A stretch of DNA of 64,000 nucleotides from Providencia rettgeri (GTDB lineage: Bacteria; Pseudomonadota; Gammaproteobacteria; Enterobacterales; Enterobacteriaceae): assembly GCF_023205015.1 (NCBI RefSeq), contig NZ_CP096258.1, positions 1,860,001 through 1,924,000 on the forward strand, written 5' to 3'. Shown in pieces: positions 1-9,881 of the stretch. The translations under genes and the position numbers were made by a program. Within the stretch, counting starts at the first letter, position 1, and each line of letters opens with the position of its first letter. The notes beneath the pieces are model-generated. The model had not been told where the DNA came from. It worked only from the letters and a program-made list of their open reading frames with translations, and did no database searches.

Positions 1-278
1 TAACGTATATGGCTTAATTGATTATTGGGTTCTTTGCGGGTTATCTGCCAGTTAATGTTGAATAAATAATCAAATATGCTTTAACTCATTGAATTTATGT
101 TTGAGATCCATAAACAAGTCTACACACAGTTTTGTTTGTTTTGAGGTCAGGGAATGATACTCCTCCTACCAAAAGTGAATCTTTTCAACTTTGAATTCTT
201 GAGACCATAACAATGCGAGAGCGCATAGAGCGTTCCGTGGTTTTTTTGCATATGTACAGGTTGTACTAGAGGTAACTT

Positions 279-1745
279 GTGTCCACAACAAATAACAAAG
301 AGGAAGTTAGTCTTAACGCGTTTAAGCAACCTCGCTCATTCTATCTTATTTTTTCTATCGAACTCTGGGAGCGTTTTGGTTACTACGGTCTTCAAGGGAT
401 CCTTCCAATATACCTAAGCCAAGTGCTGGGTATGTCAGAAAAAGAATCAATTACACTTTTCTCAGCGTTCGCAGCATTAGTTTATGGCTTTGTTGCCGTA
501 GGCGGCTGGTTAGGGGATAAAGTCCTCGGAACAAAACGAGTCATTGTTCTTGGAACAATCACTCTGATTGCAGGGTACGCATTTGTTGCTTTCTCAGGGC
601 ACGATGTGTCGATGGTCTATGTTGGCTTGGCAACCATTGCGGTAGGTAATGGTTTATTTAAAGCGAATCCATCATCACTTTTATCAACCTGTTATGAAAA
701 AGATGACCCACGGTTAGACGGCGCATTTACCATGTACTACATGGCCGTTAATATTGGTTCATTCTTCTCAATGATTGCAACGCCATGGTTAGCAAAACAT
801 TATGGTTGGGATGTTGCGTTCTCTCTTAGTGTTGTGGGCCTGATTATCACATTGATTAACTTCTATATGTGTAAGAAATGGGTTTCTCAGCATGGTTCAA
901 AGCCTGACTTTGCTCCTGTTGTTATTTCAAGGTTAGTTGCTACCGTTGCGGGTGTTATTGCATTAATCGCGATTTCTACATGGTTATTGCATAACCTTGG
1001 TATTGCACGTGCAGCATTAGCGATTATTTCTTTGGGTATTTTAGTTATCTTTATCAAAGAAACATTAGCGCTAAAAGGTACGGCTCGTCGTCGCATGATT
1101 GTTGCATTGATTCTAATGCTTGAAGCGATAGTATTCTTCGTTCTTTATAGCCAAATGCCAACCTCACTAAACTTCTTTGCACTACATAACGTAGAACATG
1201 AAGTTCTTGGTTTTGCTATTGAACCTGCGCAATATCAAGCTCTGAACCCATTATGGATTATGATTGGAAGCCCAATTTTAGCCGCGATTTATAATAAAAT
1301 GGGTGATAACTTACCAATGCCACATAAGTTTGCGATTGGTATGTTGCTATGTTCCGCTGCATTCTTAGTTTTACCTCTAGGCGCTAAATTTGCAAATGAA
1401 GCAGGGATTGTTTCCGTTGAATGGCTGATTATTTGTTACGGTTTCCAAAGTATTGGTGAACTGATGATCTCAGGCCTTGGACTTGCGATGGTGGCTCAGT
1501 TAGTCCCGCAACGTTTAATGGGCTTTATTATGGGGGCATGGTTCCTAACCAACTCAGCAGCTGCATTTATTGCGGGGTATGTCGCCTCAATGGCAGCGGC
1601 ACCTGAAGGTGAACTGACCAGTAAAGTCGAATCTTTGGCCGTGTACAGTGATGTATTCTTGAAGATTGGTGTAGTGACCGGTGTGATTGCAATTTTGATG
1701 GTTTTAACCGCGCCGATGTTAAATCGTATGACACTTGAGCGTTAA
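279..1745 (+). CDS. dtpA: Proton-dependent di/tripeptide permease DtpA (TppB), POT family
   Basis: Inner-membrane proton-coupled importer of di- and tripeptides. The 488-residue protein follows E. coli DtpA (about 500 residues) almost end to end. It has the POT signature around residues 27-45 (the E-x-x-E-R-F-x-Y-Y-G region, IELWERFGYYG), the GDK segment of the first loop, and the FNANP-like block 'GLFKANPSSLLS' near residue 125. About 14 hydrophobic segments are visible. The start is the GTG at 279, eight bases after an AGAGGT ribosome-binding site; MSTTNN then matches the family N-terminus. The C-terminal tail is about 12 residues shorter than in E. coli. It is a single gene closed by a hairpin terminator facing the fructose bisphosphatase gene. 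Confidence 0.96.
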   Translation: MSTTNNKEEVSLNAFKQPRSFYLIFSIELWERFGYYGLQGILPIYLSQVLGMSEKESITLFSAFAALVYGFVAVGGWLGDKVLGTKRVIVLGTITLIAGYAFVAFSGHDVSMVYVGLATIAVGNGLFKANPSSLLSTCYEKDDPRLDGAFTMYYMAVNIGSFFSMIATPWLAKHYGWDVAFSLSVVGLIITLINFYMCKKWVSQHGSKPDFAPVVISRLVATVAGVIALIAISTWLLHNLGIARAALAIISLGILVIFIKETLALKGTARRRMIVALILMLEAIVFFVLYSQMPTSLNFFALHNVEHEVLGFAIEPAQYQALNPLWIMIGSPILAAIYNKMGDNLPMPHKFAIGMLLCSAAFLVLPLGAKFANEAGIVSVEWLIICYGFQSIGELMISGLGLAMVAQLVPQRLMGFIMGAWFLTNSAAAFIAGYVASMAAAPEGELTSKVESLAVYSDVFLKIGVVTGVIAILMVLTAPMLNRMTLER

Positions 1746-1767
1746 TTTTTATCTTAAGTTGCAATAA

Positions 1768-1793
1768 TCAAAAGGGCTAATAAGCCCTTTTGA
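1768..1793. terminator. Bidirectional hairpin terminator between dtpA and glpX-like gene
   Basis: Perfect ten-base arms TCAAAAGGGC (1768-1777) and GCCCTTTTGA (1784-1793) with a six-base loop. A-rich and T-rich flanks on both sides suit termination of both converging genes. Confidence 0.8.
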
Positions 1794-1819
1794 TATCGGT
1801 GACATACAGTATTGGTGTA

Positions 1820-2803
1820 TTAATTAAAATAGCGATTATTAATCAGTTTTAGCGAGCGGTCACGGCCGTTAACTAAAATGGTATTCGAAATACGGCTGTA
1901 CGCATCTATTGATACACCATCCATCAAGATGGTTGGTGTGATAGCGGTGGCGGCAAAGATGACATCAGAAGTACTGACCATCTGGTCTAAAGATAAAACC
2001 TCACCAATTTCTAACCCCATTTGCTGACAACGCAAAACTTCTTGTACCGCGAGTTGTTTGTTTTCTTCGCTATCTCCTTTTGCTTTATCTCGAGAAACGA
2101 GTCTTGCTTGCATGTCACCACCTAAAGCGCGCGCGATGGCTGCACTAATAATGCCTTCAGGGGCACCACCAGTTCCATACATCATATCAATTGGGTGCTC
2201 AGGGAGGATAGTGAGTAATGAGGCGAGTACATCGCCATCAGGGATGGTAATCACATTTGCACCGAAATTGCGGATAGTCTTAATAATATGTTGATGGCGA
2301 GGTTTATCAAGTACCGCGATTGACAGACTTGAGATTGGTTTATTCAATGCAGAGGAAAGAAATTCTAAATTTTTCTCTAGGGGATTAGCAAGGTGGACAG
2401 CCCCTTTAGCTGCGGCGCCAACAACAAGTTTTTCCATATACATATCAGGTGCTTGAAGTAGAGTTCCTGTTGGTGCTGCCGCAAGTACGGCAATAGCATT
2501 TTTTTCATTGCAAGCGACCATACGAGTTCCATCGATAGGATCTACAGCAATATCTAGTCCAACAGAACCAGATTGTTTGCCAACTTGTTCACCAATATAT
2601 AGCATGGGAGCATCGTCAATTTCACCTTCACCAATGACAATTTTACCATGGAAATCAATTTCATTTAGGCGATTTCTCATCGCTTCTACCGCGGCTTTAT
2701 CTGCCGCATTTTTATCTTGTTTACCCACCCAATCGAAGGCAGCGACTGCAGCGACCTCGGTAACGGAAGCGATAGCAGAGGCTAACTCATCACTAATTTT
2801 CAT
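1820..2803 (-). CDS. glpX: Class II fructose-1,6-bisphosphatase, GlpX family
   Basis: Hydrolyses fructose 1,6-bisphosphate to fructose 6-phosphate in gluconeogenesis (cytosolic, metal dependent). The 327-residue protein carries the GlpX hallmarks: GEGEIDDAPMLYIGE near residues 58-72, the metal-binding VDPIDGTRM near 87-95 (usually VDPIEGTRM), APDMYMEKL near 118, and GGAPEGIISA near 213. E. coli has two paralogues, GlpX (336 residues) and YggF (321). This one shares features with both and ends like neither, so the exact orthologue is uncertain. It is not next to glpF/glpK, so it may be an additional copy. Start ATG at 2803 with only a weak upstream purine run. Confidence 0.85.
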   Translation of the reverse strand: MKISDELASAIASVTEVAAVAAFDWVGKQDKNAADKAAVEAMRNRLNEIDFHGKIVIGEGEIDDAPMLYIGEQVGKQSGSVGLDIAVDPIDGTRMVACNEKNAIAVLAAAPTGTLLQAPDMYMEKLVVGAAAKGAVHLANPLEKNLEFLSSALNKPISSLSIAVLDKPRHQHIIKTIRNFGANVITIPDGDVLASLLTILPEHPIDMMYGTGGAPEGIISAAIARALGGDMQARLVSRDKAKGDSEENKQLAVQEVLRCQQMGLEIGEVLSLDQMVSTSDVIFAATAITPTILMDGVSIDAYSRISNTILVNGRDRSLKLINNRYFN

Positions 2804-2958
2804 TTTTTGTTTGTGTCCCAGATGTATAAAAGAAAAGTATTTATACTATGATACGTTTTTTGTGATCTATCTGGCAAATAATGGGTGATTAAATCGACAG
2901 GAAATTTGATGTTAGAATCGAATGGTAGCCTAAACATCGGCTACCATTGATTTGAAAA

Positions 2959-3882
2959 TTAAAGCATTTCGACGATAGTAATACCGGCGATAATCGAAAT
3001 TAAGGCAGCTAATGTACTTAATAACACGGTTCCTGCTGAGGTTTCAGTATAGGCTTGGTTGCTAATGGCCAATGCGGGAACTGCGGTTGCGGTGGGTAAT
3101 ACGCCAATAATAAATGCCGCTTTCAGTAAATCATCTTGTAAACCTAAAGCGAGTCCAGTTCCTAAAATTAGGGCTGCTTGAACAAAGTTTTTAATAAAAA
3201 CGTTAAATACAATTTCCTTACTAATTGTCAGTTTGATCCCAGAAAGGAGCAATCCAAGGAAGAATAGGGCGACTCCACCTGCTGTTTTTCCTAATTCATT
3301 GACTGAATTTTGTAATATCTCCGGTAATTTAACGCCCAAAATAGCCAGTATTGCCCCTAGAATAGGAAGAAAAACTAAGGGTTGGGCAATGGCTTTACCA
3401 ACAGATTTTAAGATACTGTTTCCTTGTTGTGACCCGCTGATCATTAAGAGAGTAAATGGAATAATAATAACGGTATAAATGAGGTTACCTAACACCATCG
3501 CTATTAAGCCTGATGAGCCTACAGTTGCGAGCAATACAGGTGGCCCACAGTAAGCCATATCAGGAAAAGAGACCGATAAGGCTTGCATGGCTGCATCTTT
3601 TTTATTATGGCGAAAAATAAATTTACCAAAAATAAAGCCAATCACGTATGTTGCGATTAATCCTACGGCCAATGCTAATAAATAGTCAATATTGAGCAAT
3701 ACCGAGGGTGGGGCTTGTGCTGCAGCAAGAAATAATGCAAACGGTAATGCTATTTTAACCACAAAGTCAGCAAAGGCTTGGGAATACTCTAGTTTGATGA
3801 ACCCATATTTCCCTGATAGCCAACCAACGGCTAACCCAAGAACAATGGGCCCTAAAGCAGCAAGTATAATGTGAGTGAGCAT
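2959..3882 (-). CDS. AEC (auxin efflux carrier) family permease
   Basis: Predicted inner-membrane transporter of the AEC family, whose bacterial members (MdcF, YfdV, malate permeases) move small organic acids. The 307-residue protein consists of about ten hydrophobic segments with the usual layout: four or five helices, a short cytoplasmic loop (residues 100-112, RHNKKDAA), and a second half of five helices. The family block 'FPDMAYCGPPVLLATVG' with its conserved N/D-x-x-Y/F-x-GxP core is near residue 115. Substrate cannot be read from the sequence. It stands alone; the upstream 593 bases hold no other gene, so it should have its own promoter there. Confidence 0.8.
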   Translation of the reverse strand: MLTHIILAALGPIVLGLAVGWLSGKYGFIKLEYSQAFADFVVKIALPFALFLAAAQAPPSVLLNIDYLLALAVGLIATYVIGFIFGKFIFRHNKKDAAMQALSVSFPDMAYCGPPVLLATVGSSGLIAMVLGNLIYTVIIIPFTLLMISGSQQGNSILKSVGKAIAQPLVFLPILGAILAILGVKLPEILQNSVNELGKTAGGVALFFLGLLLSGIKLTISKEIVFNVFIKNFVQAALILGTGLALGLQDDLLKAAFIIGVLPTATAVPALAISNQAYTETSAGTVLLSTLAALISIIAGITIVEML

Positions 3883-4395
3883 TCAAAATTCTCCCGATAA
3901 TATGCGGTAAGCCTTGTTTCATAAAAAAGTCAATGAAATGACAGTTAACATTTTCCCTTGTGGTTAATCTCATTCTAATTAAAACATTTATATTTTTATC
4001 AACGTGTAATAAAGAAAACAATTAATATTATTTTAAATGGATACAGTCATTAAAGGACTAATAAATATTAGTGTAATGTATTGAAGATAAAAGTATTATA
4101 TAGATAGCATAATAAAAATAATTGTACTAATAAAATTTTCATTATTAATTCGTTGTGTGTCTGAAAATGAATATCGGAAAATAGACAATCAATCCATTAT
4201 CTATTTTTTTGAATTAAACTATCATTAAATGATGATTAAGGGTTTTCTTAGTTACTAAAATACCGAATGGGAGTATTACTAAGTCATAAAAAAGAGGGAA
4301 AGGTGCCGCTTACTTTTTGTTCGTAGTATAGCTAATAGTAGAGTGTAATGAATTATTTTGTAACAGTTTATTACATTTAGTTGGCAAGGAGATCA
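3883..4395. other. AT-rich intergenic region, no gene seen
   Basis: About 510 bases between the AEC permease and the DUF2339 gene, which point away from each other. It must hold both promoters. I see no convincing open frame, tRNA or strong hairpin; only short A/T runs and weak inverted repeats. Confidence 0.5.
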
Positions 4396-4494
4396 ATGCT
4401 ATCTACACTAGCAGAAAGCGTGCTCTTTATTTTCCAGATTCTAAATTGTGAATTTTATTATGAGGAAACCTATTTGTGGATACTTGGATACTAG
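4396..4494 (+). CDS. Possible 32-codon upstream ORF overlapping the DUF2339 start
   Basis: An ATG at 4396 follows a strong AAGGAG (4386-4391) at ideal spacing. The frame runs 32 codons to TAG at 4492-4494, overlapping the GTG start of the next gene (4476) by 19 bases in another frame. The peptide begins MLSTLAESVLFIFQIL and is hydrophobic. It may be a leader peptide that couples translation to the downstream membrane protein, or chance. No homologue is recognised. Confidence 0.3.
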   Translation: MLSTLAESVLFIFQILNCEFYYEETYLWILGY

Positions 4495-7304
4495 TAGGAC
4501 TCGTATTCGTTTTTCTGCTAGTGCTAGCTCCGATACTTGCTATCATTGCCATCAATCGAACTGGTCGGTTGCAGTACCAAATTTCGCTGTTAAATCAGAA
4601 GGTTTCCTCATTAGAAACTCGACTTTCTAACTCTGAACCCTCACAAAGTGTATCTGTTGATGGTGTAACGGCTCCCCAACCAAGCTTCGATGATAAGCAA
4701 AGTGCCTCCTCGATGAGTCATATTGTTTATCAGAAGGCTGAAAAAGAGCCTGTTTTATCTGACCATGTTTTATCTAGTAATGTGAGCTCGGTTCCTATTA
4801 CGGAACAAACTCTTCATAAAGACCCTCTCGATTGCTCCCTAACTAATGAAAACATCAATCCAAATAGGTTTGATAACTCGGCAGCATCGCAAGTAGATCC
4901 AAATCGGTTTAATCATAATAAACGTGAAGAAAATCAAAATAATCAAAACACGGCGAGTCATGATAAATCAATATTTAGCCATTTCTTTAGCTGGCTAATG
5001 AAAGGAAACCCTGTTGCGAAAATAGGTATTCTGCTGTTATTCCTAGGTGTAGCCTATTTACTGAATTACAGCGTGCAAAATGACATTGTTTCCCCGCAAA
5101 TGCGTTTGATTTTTAGCGCAGTAGGGTGCTTAGGCTTACTTGGAGTAGGTTGGTGGTTACGGAATAAAAAGGCATTATTTGGGTTGATTTTACAAGGGGG
5201 GGCAATAGGCTGCTTGTATATCACTATTTTTGCTGCCTTTAAATTATATACGATGGTGCCATATGGAATGGCATTTGCCTTTATGTTGCTTATTTGTGCT
5301 GCAAGTATTGCTTTGGCATTATTGCAGCGAACAATTAGCTTAGCGGTTTTGGCATCAATAGGCGGGTATTTAGCACCTGTATTACTATCTACTGGTGGTG
5401 GAAGCCATGTTGTTTTATTTTCTTATTACTTGATGCTATCAATCGGTATTTTAGTTATTAGTGTGTGGCAGGCTTGGCGCCCTTTAAATTTAGTCGGTAT
5501 GGTGATGACTTATGGCGTTGCCGTTTTATGGGGGGTAGATAATTATCAGCCAGACTATTATTTATCCTGCCAACTCTTTATTATTGCTAATTTAGTCGTA
5601 TTTAATGCTTTAACTCAACTATTTTCACTACGTTTTGAACATAGCAAGCAACTTATCGTTGATAATACGCTTTTGTTTGTTCCGCCTTTTATCAGTATTG
5701 CTCTTCAATTCTTTATTTCACAAGGGGAAGGTTTGCTGCCAGCCTTTATTTCTCTGATTATAGGCTTGCTATATCTGGTTACGGGTTTACAAGTGCATAA
5801 ACGCTATAAATCTGCTGGCAAGAATATGGCATTAGCAAATATTATTATTGGTGTTGGATTTATCACGTTAGCTATTCCACTGGCATTAACATTTGAGTGG
5901 ACCTCGATTATTTGGTCATTAGAAGGCCTGTTAATTCTTTGGTTTGGTTTACAGCAAAACCAGAAAAAAATGGCGACGATAGGCTCTTTATTGATAGTTA
6001 TTAGCGCAATGACTTTATTAAGTGATTATCCTTATCTATATTGGAGTCGCAGTAGTACTTATATGGTTCCAGTACTATTAGTCGCATGCTTTATGGCGGG
6101 AGGGCTTTTCCATACACGTCGTAAAGAAGATGGTAACTTTACTTTATTTAGTTACGGTTTCTTAATTATTGGTTTGGTGACTTGGTTCTGCTGGCTACCT
6201 TTATTCACCGACATTTTGTCATGGAGTCGTGAATCTGAAGGCTTTATTATTTTAGTCTTGGTTGTTATTTCTGTTTGGCTTTGGCGTTTATACGCTATCC
6301 ATATTAATTGGGTACCGTTATTACTATGCCAGTCTATCTTGTGGATTGCGGGGTATTATTATCTTAGCCTAGATTTCTTTAACGACCAAAACCCGATGGG
6401 GCGTGGTGAAGGTTCTCTTATATGGCCAGTTGTTTTGGGCAGTTCTGTTTTATTTGTTATTCATGCATATAAGCTTCGCGATCCCTGGATGCAAAGATGT
6501 CTCCATAGCGCTAATTTATGGTTAATTCTTGCGTTTATTGGTACTCAAGTAAATTGGTTCGTTTCTATTTTACCTTGGGGAATGCATGAAGTCGGGTATT
6601 TTATGTATATCATGGCCATAACGCTAACCATTATTGTTCTGTATTGGCTACAAAAAAATAGAATGCCACCGATGAAACGCAATGGACTGATTTATTGGTA
6701 TTCGATGCTTCCTGTTGCTGTCGGACTAATTATATTGTCTGGCTATGCTAATTTAGAAGATGGCAAACTGACGTTTTGGAATTACATACCTTTAATCAAT
6801 CCATTAGATGAAGCTGGGTTATTTAGCATTGCTGCTCTAGTTTTAATACGTAGAGGGTTCATACAAAAAATACGTAAAGTGACAGTCGTTAATTTCTGGG
6901 TTCTGCGTAGTTTATTCGTAGTCATAATTGCACTTTCTGCTTATTGGTTTAATGGCATTTTAATTCGTGCAACAGCAGATTTTGCCGCGCTGAGCTGGAA
7001 TTATGAAACCCTCTATGATTCGCGCTTAGTACAAACTGTACTTTCTATCAGTTGGGCACTGGCTGCATTAGCCTGCATTATTATTGCCACTATCAAGAAA
7101 AATCGTATTTGGTGGTTTATGGGGGCAGGTATTTTTGCGTGTGTTATTGCCAAGTTATTCTTAATTGATATTTATGGGCAAGGTGGTATTTCTCGTGCAA
7201 TTTCCTTTATTGGTGTTGCATTGTTAATTTTAATTGTTGGGTATTTTTCGCCATTACCACCAAAAGAAGCAAAAGGGAAAGTCGAACAGGAGATACAACC
7301 ATGA
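4476..7304 (+). CDS. Large DUF2339 multi-pass membrane protein
   Basis: 942 residues, function unknown. A short N-terminal membrane anchor (residues 3-25) is followed by a coiled-coil-like stretch (30-50) and a polar, Asn/Ser-rich low-complexity linker to about residue 165. The rest is some 25 closely packed hydrophobic helices, the DUF2339 architecture. A motif PVAKIGILLLFLGVAYLLNY marks entry into the membrane part. The start is GTG at 4476 after TGAGGAAA; MDTWILVGLVFVF is a good anchor. It overlaps the following DUF3999 gene by four bases (ATGA), so the two are translationally coupled and their products probably act together in the envelope. Confidence 0.85.
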   Translation: MDTWILVGLVFVFLLVLAPILAIIAINRTGRLQYQISLLNQKVSSLETRLSNSEPSQSVSVDGVTAPQPSFDDKQSASSMSHIVYQKAEKEPVLSDHVLSSNVSSVPITEQTLHKDPLDCSLTNENINPNRFDNSAASQVDPNRFNHNKREENQNNQNTASHDKSIFSHFFSWLMKGNPVAKIGILLLFLGVAYLLNYSVQNDIVSPQMRLIFSAVGCLGLLGVGWWLRNKKALFGLILQGGAIGCLYITIFAAFKLYTMVPYGMAFAFMLLICAASIALALLQRTISLAVLASIGGYLAPVLLSTGGGSHVVLFSYYLMLSIGILVISVWQAWRPLNLVGMVMTYGVAVLWGVDNYQPDYYLSCQLFIIANLVVFNALTQLFSLRFEHSKQLIVDNTLLFVPPFISIALQFFISQGEGLLPAFISLIIGLLYLVTGLQVHKRYKSAGKNMALANIIIGVGFITLAIPLALTFEWTSIIWSLEGLLILWFGLQQNQKKMATIGSLLIVISAMTLLSDYPYLYWSRSSTYMVPVLLVACFMAGGLFHTRRKEDGNFTLFSYGFLIIGLVTWFCWLPLFTDILSWSRESEGFIILVLVVISVWLWRLYAIHINWVPLLLCQSILWIAGYYYLSLDFFNDQNPMGRGEGSLIWPVVLGSSVLFVIHAYKLRDPWMQRCLHSANLWLILAFIGTQVNWFVSILPWGMHEVGYFMYIMAITLTIIVLYWLQKNRMPPMKRNGLIYWYSMLPVAVGLIILSGYANLEDGKLTFWNYIPLINPLDEAGLFSIAALVLIRRGFIQKIRKVTVVNFWVLRSLFVVIIALSAYWFNGILIRATADFAALSWNYETLYDSRLVQTVLSISWALAALACIIIATIKKNRIWWFMGAGIFACVIAKLFLIDIYGQGGISRAISFIGVALLILIVGYFSPLPPKEAKGKVEQEIQP

Positions 7305-8785
7305 GTTTAATAAAAAATACAAGACTAGGTAAGTTTATTACTGTCCTCTCTTTATCATTGTTTTCTAGTTATATGAATGCAGAGACAGTGGAAGAGACGA
7401 CACCTTATAGTTTTTATCAAGGCTCAGAAATAAATGTGCTTGATACATCGACCCCTTTTTATTGGTTAGAGCTTCCCGTCAATGCGTATATTAATTCAGC
7501 GTACCCTAAAACGTTGCAAGATGTTCGAGTTTTTAATGGTACTGGTAATGAAATGCCTTCCGTATTATTTTCTGATACTGAAAAATCCGTCTCTAATGAA
7601 AAAGTAGTTTTTACACCACAACGTTTAGTGACCCAAGTTGACAGCGTTAATTCCGATGATGATGTGCGTAGAGAAAGGCAACATCTACTCGTCGAATCTA
7701 TCCCTGGTAAAGTGAATAGAATTGAGTTGCCTAGTATGCAAGCGAAAGATAACGTTGCTTATCAGGCTTATTTATTAACGAGAAATCAAAACCAAACTAA
7801 AGATGCACCCGTTAAGAGCCTGACATTAAACTGGGCTAAAAGTGAGAAAGAGTGGCAGGCAAAGGTATCTATTTTTGCTAGCGATGATAAAGAAAATTGG
7901 TTAAATGTAGCATCGAACCAGCCAATTATGAATTTAAAATTAAATTCTGAAACTATTGCAAGTAACAATATTGAATTATTGAATGGTAATTCAAAAGCAT
8001 TAAATGCGCCGTATCTTATGGCTGTAATTGTAAGTGCTCCAGATATTGTTATACCCGATTTATTAAAAGTAGATGCCAATTCTAGCATATTTAATTCAAC
8101 TGACCGCCAAGAACTATTTCATTTTGAGATGACAAACGATGGCGTTTCAAAAGATCATATAATCTATCAGTTACCTAGAGCACTGCCGTTAAGTGAATTA
8201 CAAATACAGTTGCAACAACCAAACCGCGTGATCCCCTTAAAAATCGAGTATTCATCTGATCGCGGTGAAAGTTGGAAATTACTCACTAATATTGTAGCCT
8301 ATAATCAAACAATAAATGGTGATTTAGTCAGTAATCCAAGCACTGCACTTTATGGCGAAATGGTAGGGAAAGTAAAAATTTCTGCTCTCAAAGGCAGTTG
8401 GGAGGATCAACCGCCAAGGTTAACGGGAAAACGAGATGCTTATAACCTTATTTTTAATTTACAAGGTCCCGCGCCGTATTTACTTGTTTGGGGAAATAAA
8501 CAAGCAAGTTTTGATAAATTAACTACAAGTCAGCTTGTAGGTAAACCAGATAACATTGATGAATTAATGACGAATTACCCCCAGTTATTTCTTGATAACA
8601 CGATCATTGAGTTGGGAGGGGTAGATAGATTAACTTCAGTAGAAGAGGCTGATGATAATTTTAACTGGTTGACAATGACGTTATGGATACTGTTATTTAT
8701 TGGTATCTTAGCATTAATCTATTTTTGCTGGTATTTACTAAAAGAAGTCAATTCTTCAGATAAAGCTAATCATGAAGAGTTATAA
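7301..8785 (+). CDS. DUF3999 exported protein with C-terminal membrane anchor
   Basis: 494 residues, unknown function, always found with DUF2339 genes as here. A signal peptide occupies residues 1-27 (cleavage plausible after MNA). A long periplasmic region rich in beta-type sequence follows, with 'SDDKENW' and 'SSDRGESWKLL' segments that resemble Asp-box/discoidin-like repeats, and then one transmembrane helix near residues 457-478 with a short cytoplasmic tail. It shares the ATGA overlap with the upstream gene and ends before a hairpin at 8801. The layout suggests a periplasmic partner tethered to the DUF2339 channel-like protein; this is inference. Confidence 0.82.
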   Translation: MSLIKNTRLGKFITVLSLSLFSSYMNAETVEETTPYSFYQGSEINVLDTSTPFYWLELPVNAYINSAYPKTLQDVRVFNGTGNEMPSVLFSDTEKSVSNEKVVFTPQRLVTQVDSVNSDDDVRRERQHLLVESIPGKVNRIELPSMQAKDNVAYQAYLLTRNQNQTKDAPVKSLTLNWAKSEKEWQAKVSIFASDDKENWLNVASNQPIMNLKLNSETIASNNIELLNGNSKALNAPYLMAVIVSAPDIVIPDLLKVDANSSIFNSTDRQELFHFEMTNDGVSKDHIIYQLPRALPLSELQIQLQQPNRVIPLKIEYSSDRGESWKLLTNIVAYNQTINGDLVSNPSTALYGEMVGKVKISALKGSWEDQPPRLTGKRDAYNLIFNLQGPAPYLLVWGNKQASFDKLTTSQLVGKPDNIDELMTNYPQLFLDNTIIELGGVDRLTSVEEADDNFNWLTMTLWILLFIGILALIYFCWYLLKEVNSSDKANHEEL

Positions 8786-8800
8786 CTAGACATTTTTATT

Positions 8801-8831
8801 AACCAAATAGGGAATTGTACTCTATTTGGTT
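8801..8831. terminator. Hairpin after the DUF2339/DUF3999 operon
   Basis: Ten-base arms AACCAAATAG (8801-8810) and CTATTTGGTT (8822-8831), preceded by TTTTTATT. The stem is AT-rich and lacks a long T-run downstream, so terminator function is likely but not certain. Confidence 0.55.
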
Positions 8832-8952
8832 CCAAATTACGTCTTTGACAATTCTGACATCTCTTTACTCAAGCATGAGCACACTTACCTTTAGTCTGTT
8901 TTTTCTGACAAGGATTTGCGCTAAAACAGTCATAACGAAATAGGAGATAATG

Positions 8953-9213
8953 ATGGAAAGAACATTACTGGCTCGTATATTTATTATGATTGTTATTTTG
9001 ACCGGCTTTTCAATAACAGCCCAAGCTGCAAGTAATACAGTATTAACAGAAATTGTAGCACATAATCAAGTGAGATATGAGTATGTATTACAAAATACAA
9101 ACCAAAGTGAAGCAGACATAGAGTTTGAACGAGAAACAAAAGAACGTGATAGTTCCCAATTGCGTAGTATTATTAATGATAAACGTTTTACTGGTCGGCA
9201 GTTTAGAATATAG
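8953..9213 (+). CDS. Small exported protein of unknown function
   Basis: 86 residues when started at the second of two adjacent ATGs. AGGAG at 8942-8946 lies only three bases before the ATG at 8950 but six before 8953, so 8953 is preferred. The N-terminus is a typical signal peptide (hydrophobic residues 6-22, then AQA-A as cleavage site), leaving a short, charged periplasmic part with many Glu, Gln and Arg and a repeated Glu-Arg pattern near the middle. I do not recognise the family. It stands alone between two unrelated genes. Confidence 0.65.
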   Translation: MERTLLARIFIMIVILTGFSITAQAASNTVLTEIVAHNQVRYEYVLQNTNQSEADIEFERETKERDSSQLRSIINDKRFTGRQFRI

Positions 9214-9292
9214 ACAAATAAATAATAACTAAATTTTTACTATATACACTAATGTTGATTATTAAGTGAACGTTCTAAATAAAGGAAATTCT

Positions 9293-9706
9293 ATGCATCA
9301 AGGCGAATGTTTATGTGGTTCAGTAAAAATCACAACAGCAAAAGATATTAGTCATGTCAGTGTATGCCATTGTGGAATGTGTCAAAAATGGAATGGCGGC
9401 CCAGGCTTTAGTGTTGATTGTGGTAACGATTTAATGGTAGAGGGACAAGACTCGGTGACAATCTTTGCATCATCCCAATGGGGCGAGCGTGCATTTTGTA
9501 ATAATTGCGGTTCACACCTTTTTTACCATTTACTTTCACCTTCAACATACTATGCATCAGCAGCTTTATTTGAAGAGAATAAAGATGCGCAATTGAGTAT
9601 GCAAATTTACATAGATAGTAAGCCCCAATATTATAATTTTGTAGAAAAAACGTCCATGCTGACAGAGAAAGACATTATGGAAATGATGTCCCCGTCATCG
9701 GATTAA
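9293..9706 (+). CDS. GFA (glutathione-dependent formaldehyde-activating enzyme)/CENP-V family zinc protein
   Basis: 137 residues. The GFA fold is shown by its zinc-binding cysteines: CLCGSV near residues 6-11, CHCGMCQKWNG near 27-37, and CNNCGSHLFY near 70-79. Family members bind zinc and some act on glutathione-formaldehyde adducts, but most are uncharacterised. The ATG at 9293 has AAAGGA at 9281-9286, which is better than the in-frame GTG at 9266 and gives the usual MHQGECLCG N-terminus. Single gene; no formaldehyde genes are nearby, so the physiological role is open. Confidence 0.85.
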   Translation: MHQGECLCGSVKITTAKDISHVSVCHCGMCQKWNGGPGFSVDCGNDLMVEGQDSVTIFASSQWGERAFCNNCGSHLFYHLLSPSTYYASAALFEENKDAQLSMQIYIDSKPQYYNFVEKTSMLTEKDIMEMMSPSSD

Positions 9707-9881
9707 AATTTCTAATTATTACTTTAATAGTAAGCGGTAAGGGGGGGAGTAGTAGCCACCTAAACTGTATTTTTTTGGTGCTATTGGTTAAATTAATTTC
9801 TTGTTTGTCATGCGAGTAATTTAAATTTGTTTTACAATTAAGAAAATGACTAGGTTTAAACGTTGTTCAGAAGGATAACAA

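Noticed and set aside
1..55. An open frame ending in TAA at the left edge that could be the tail of an upstream gene.
   Set aside because: Only about 17 codons are visible and they match nothing I know; all other frames stop quickly too.
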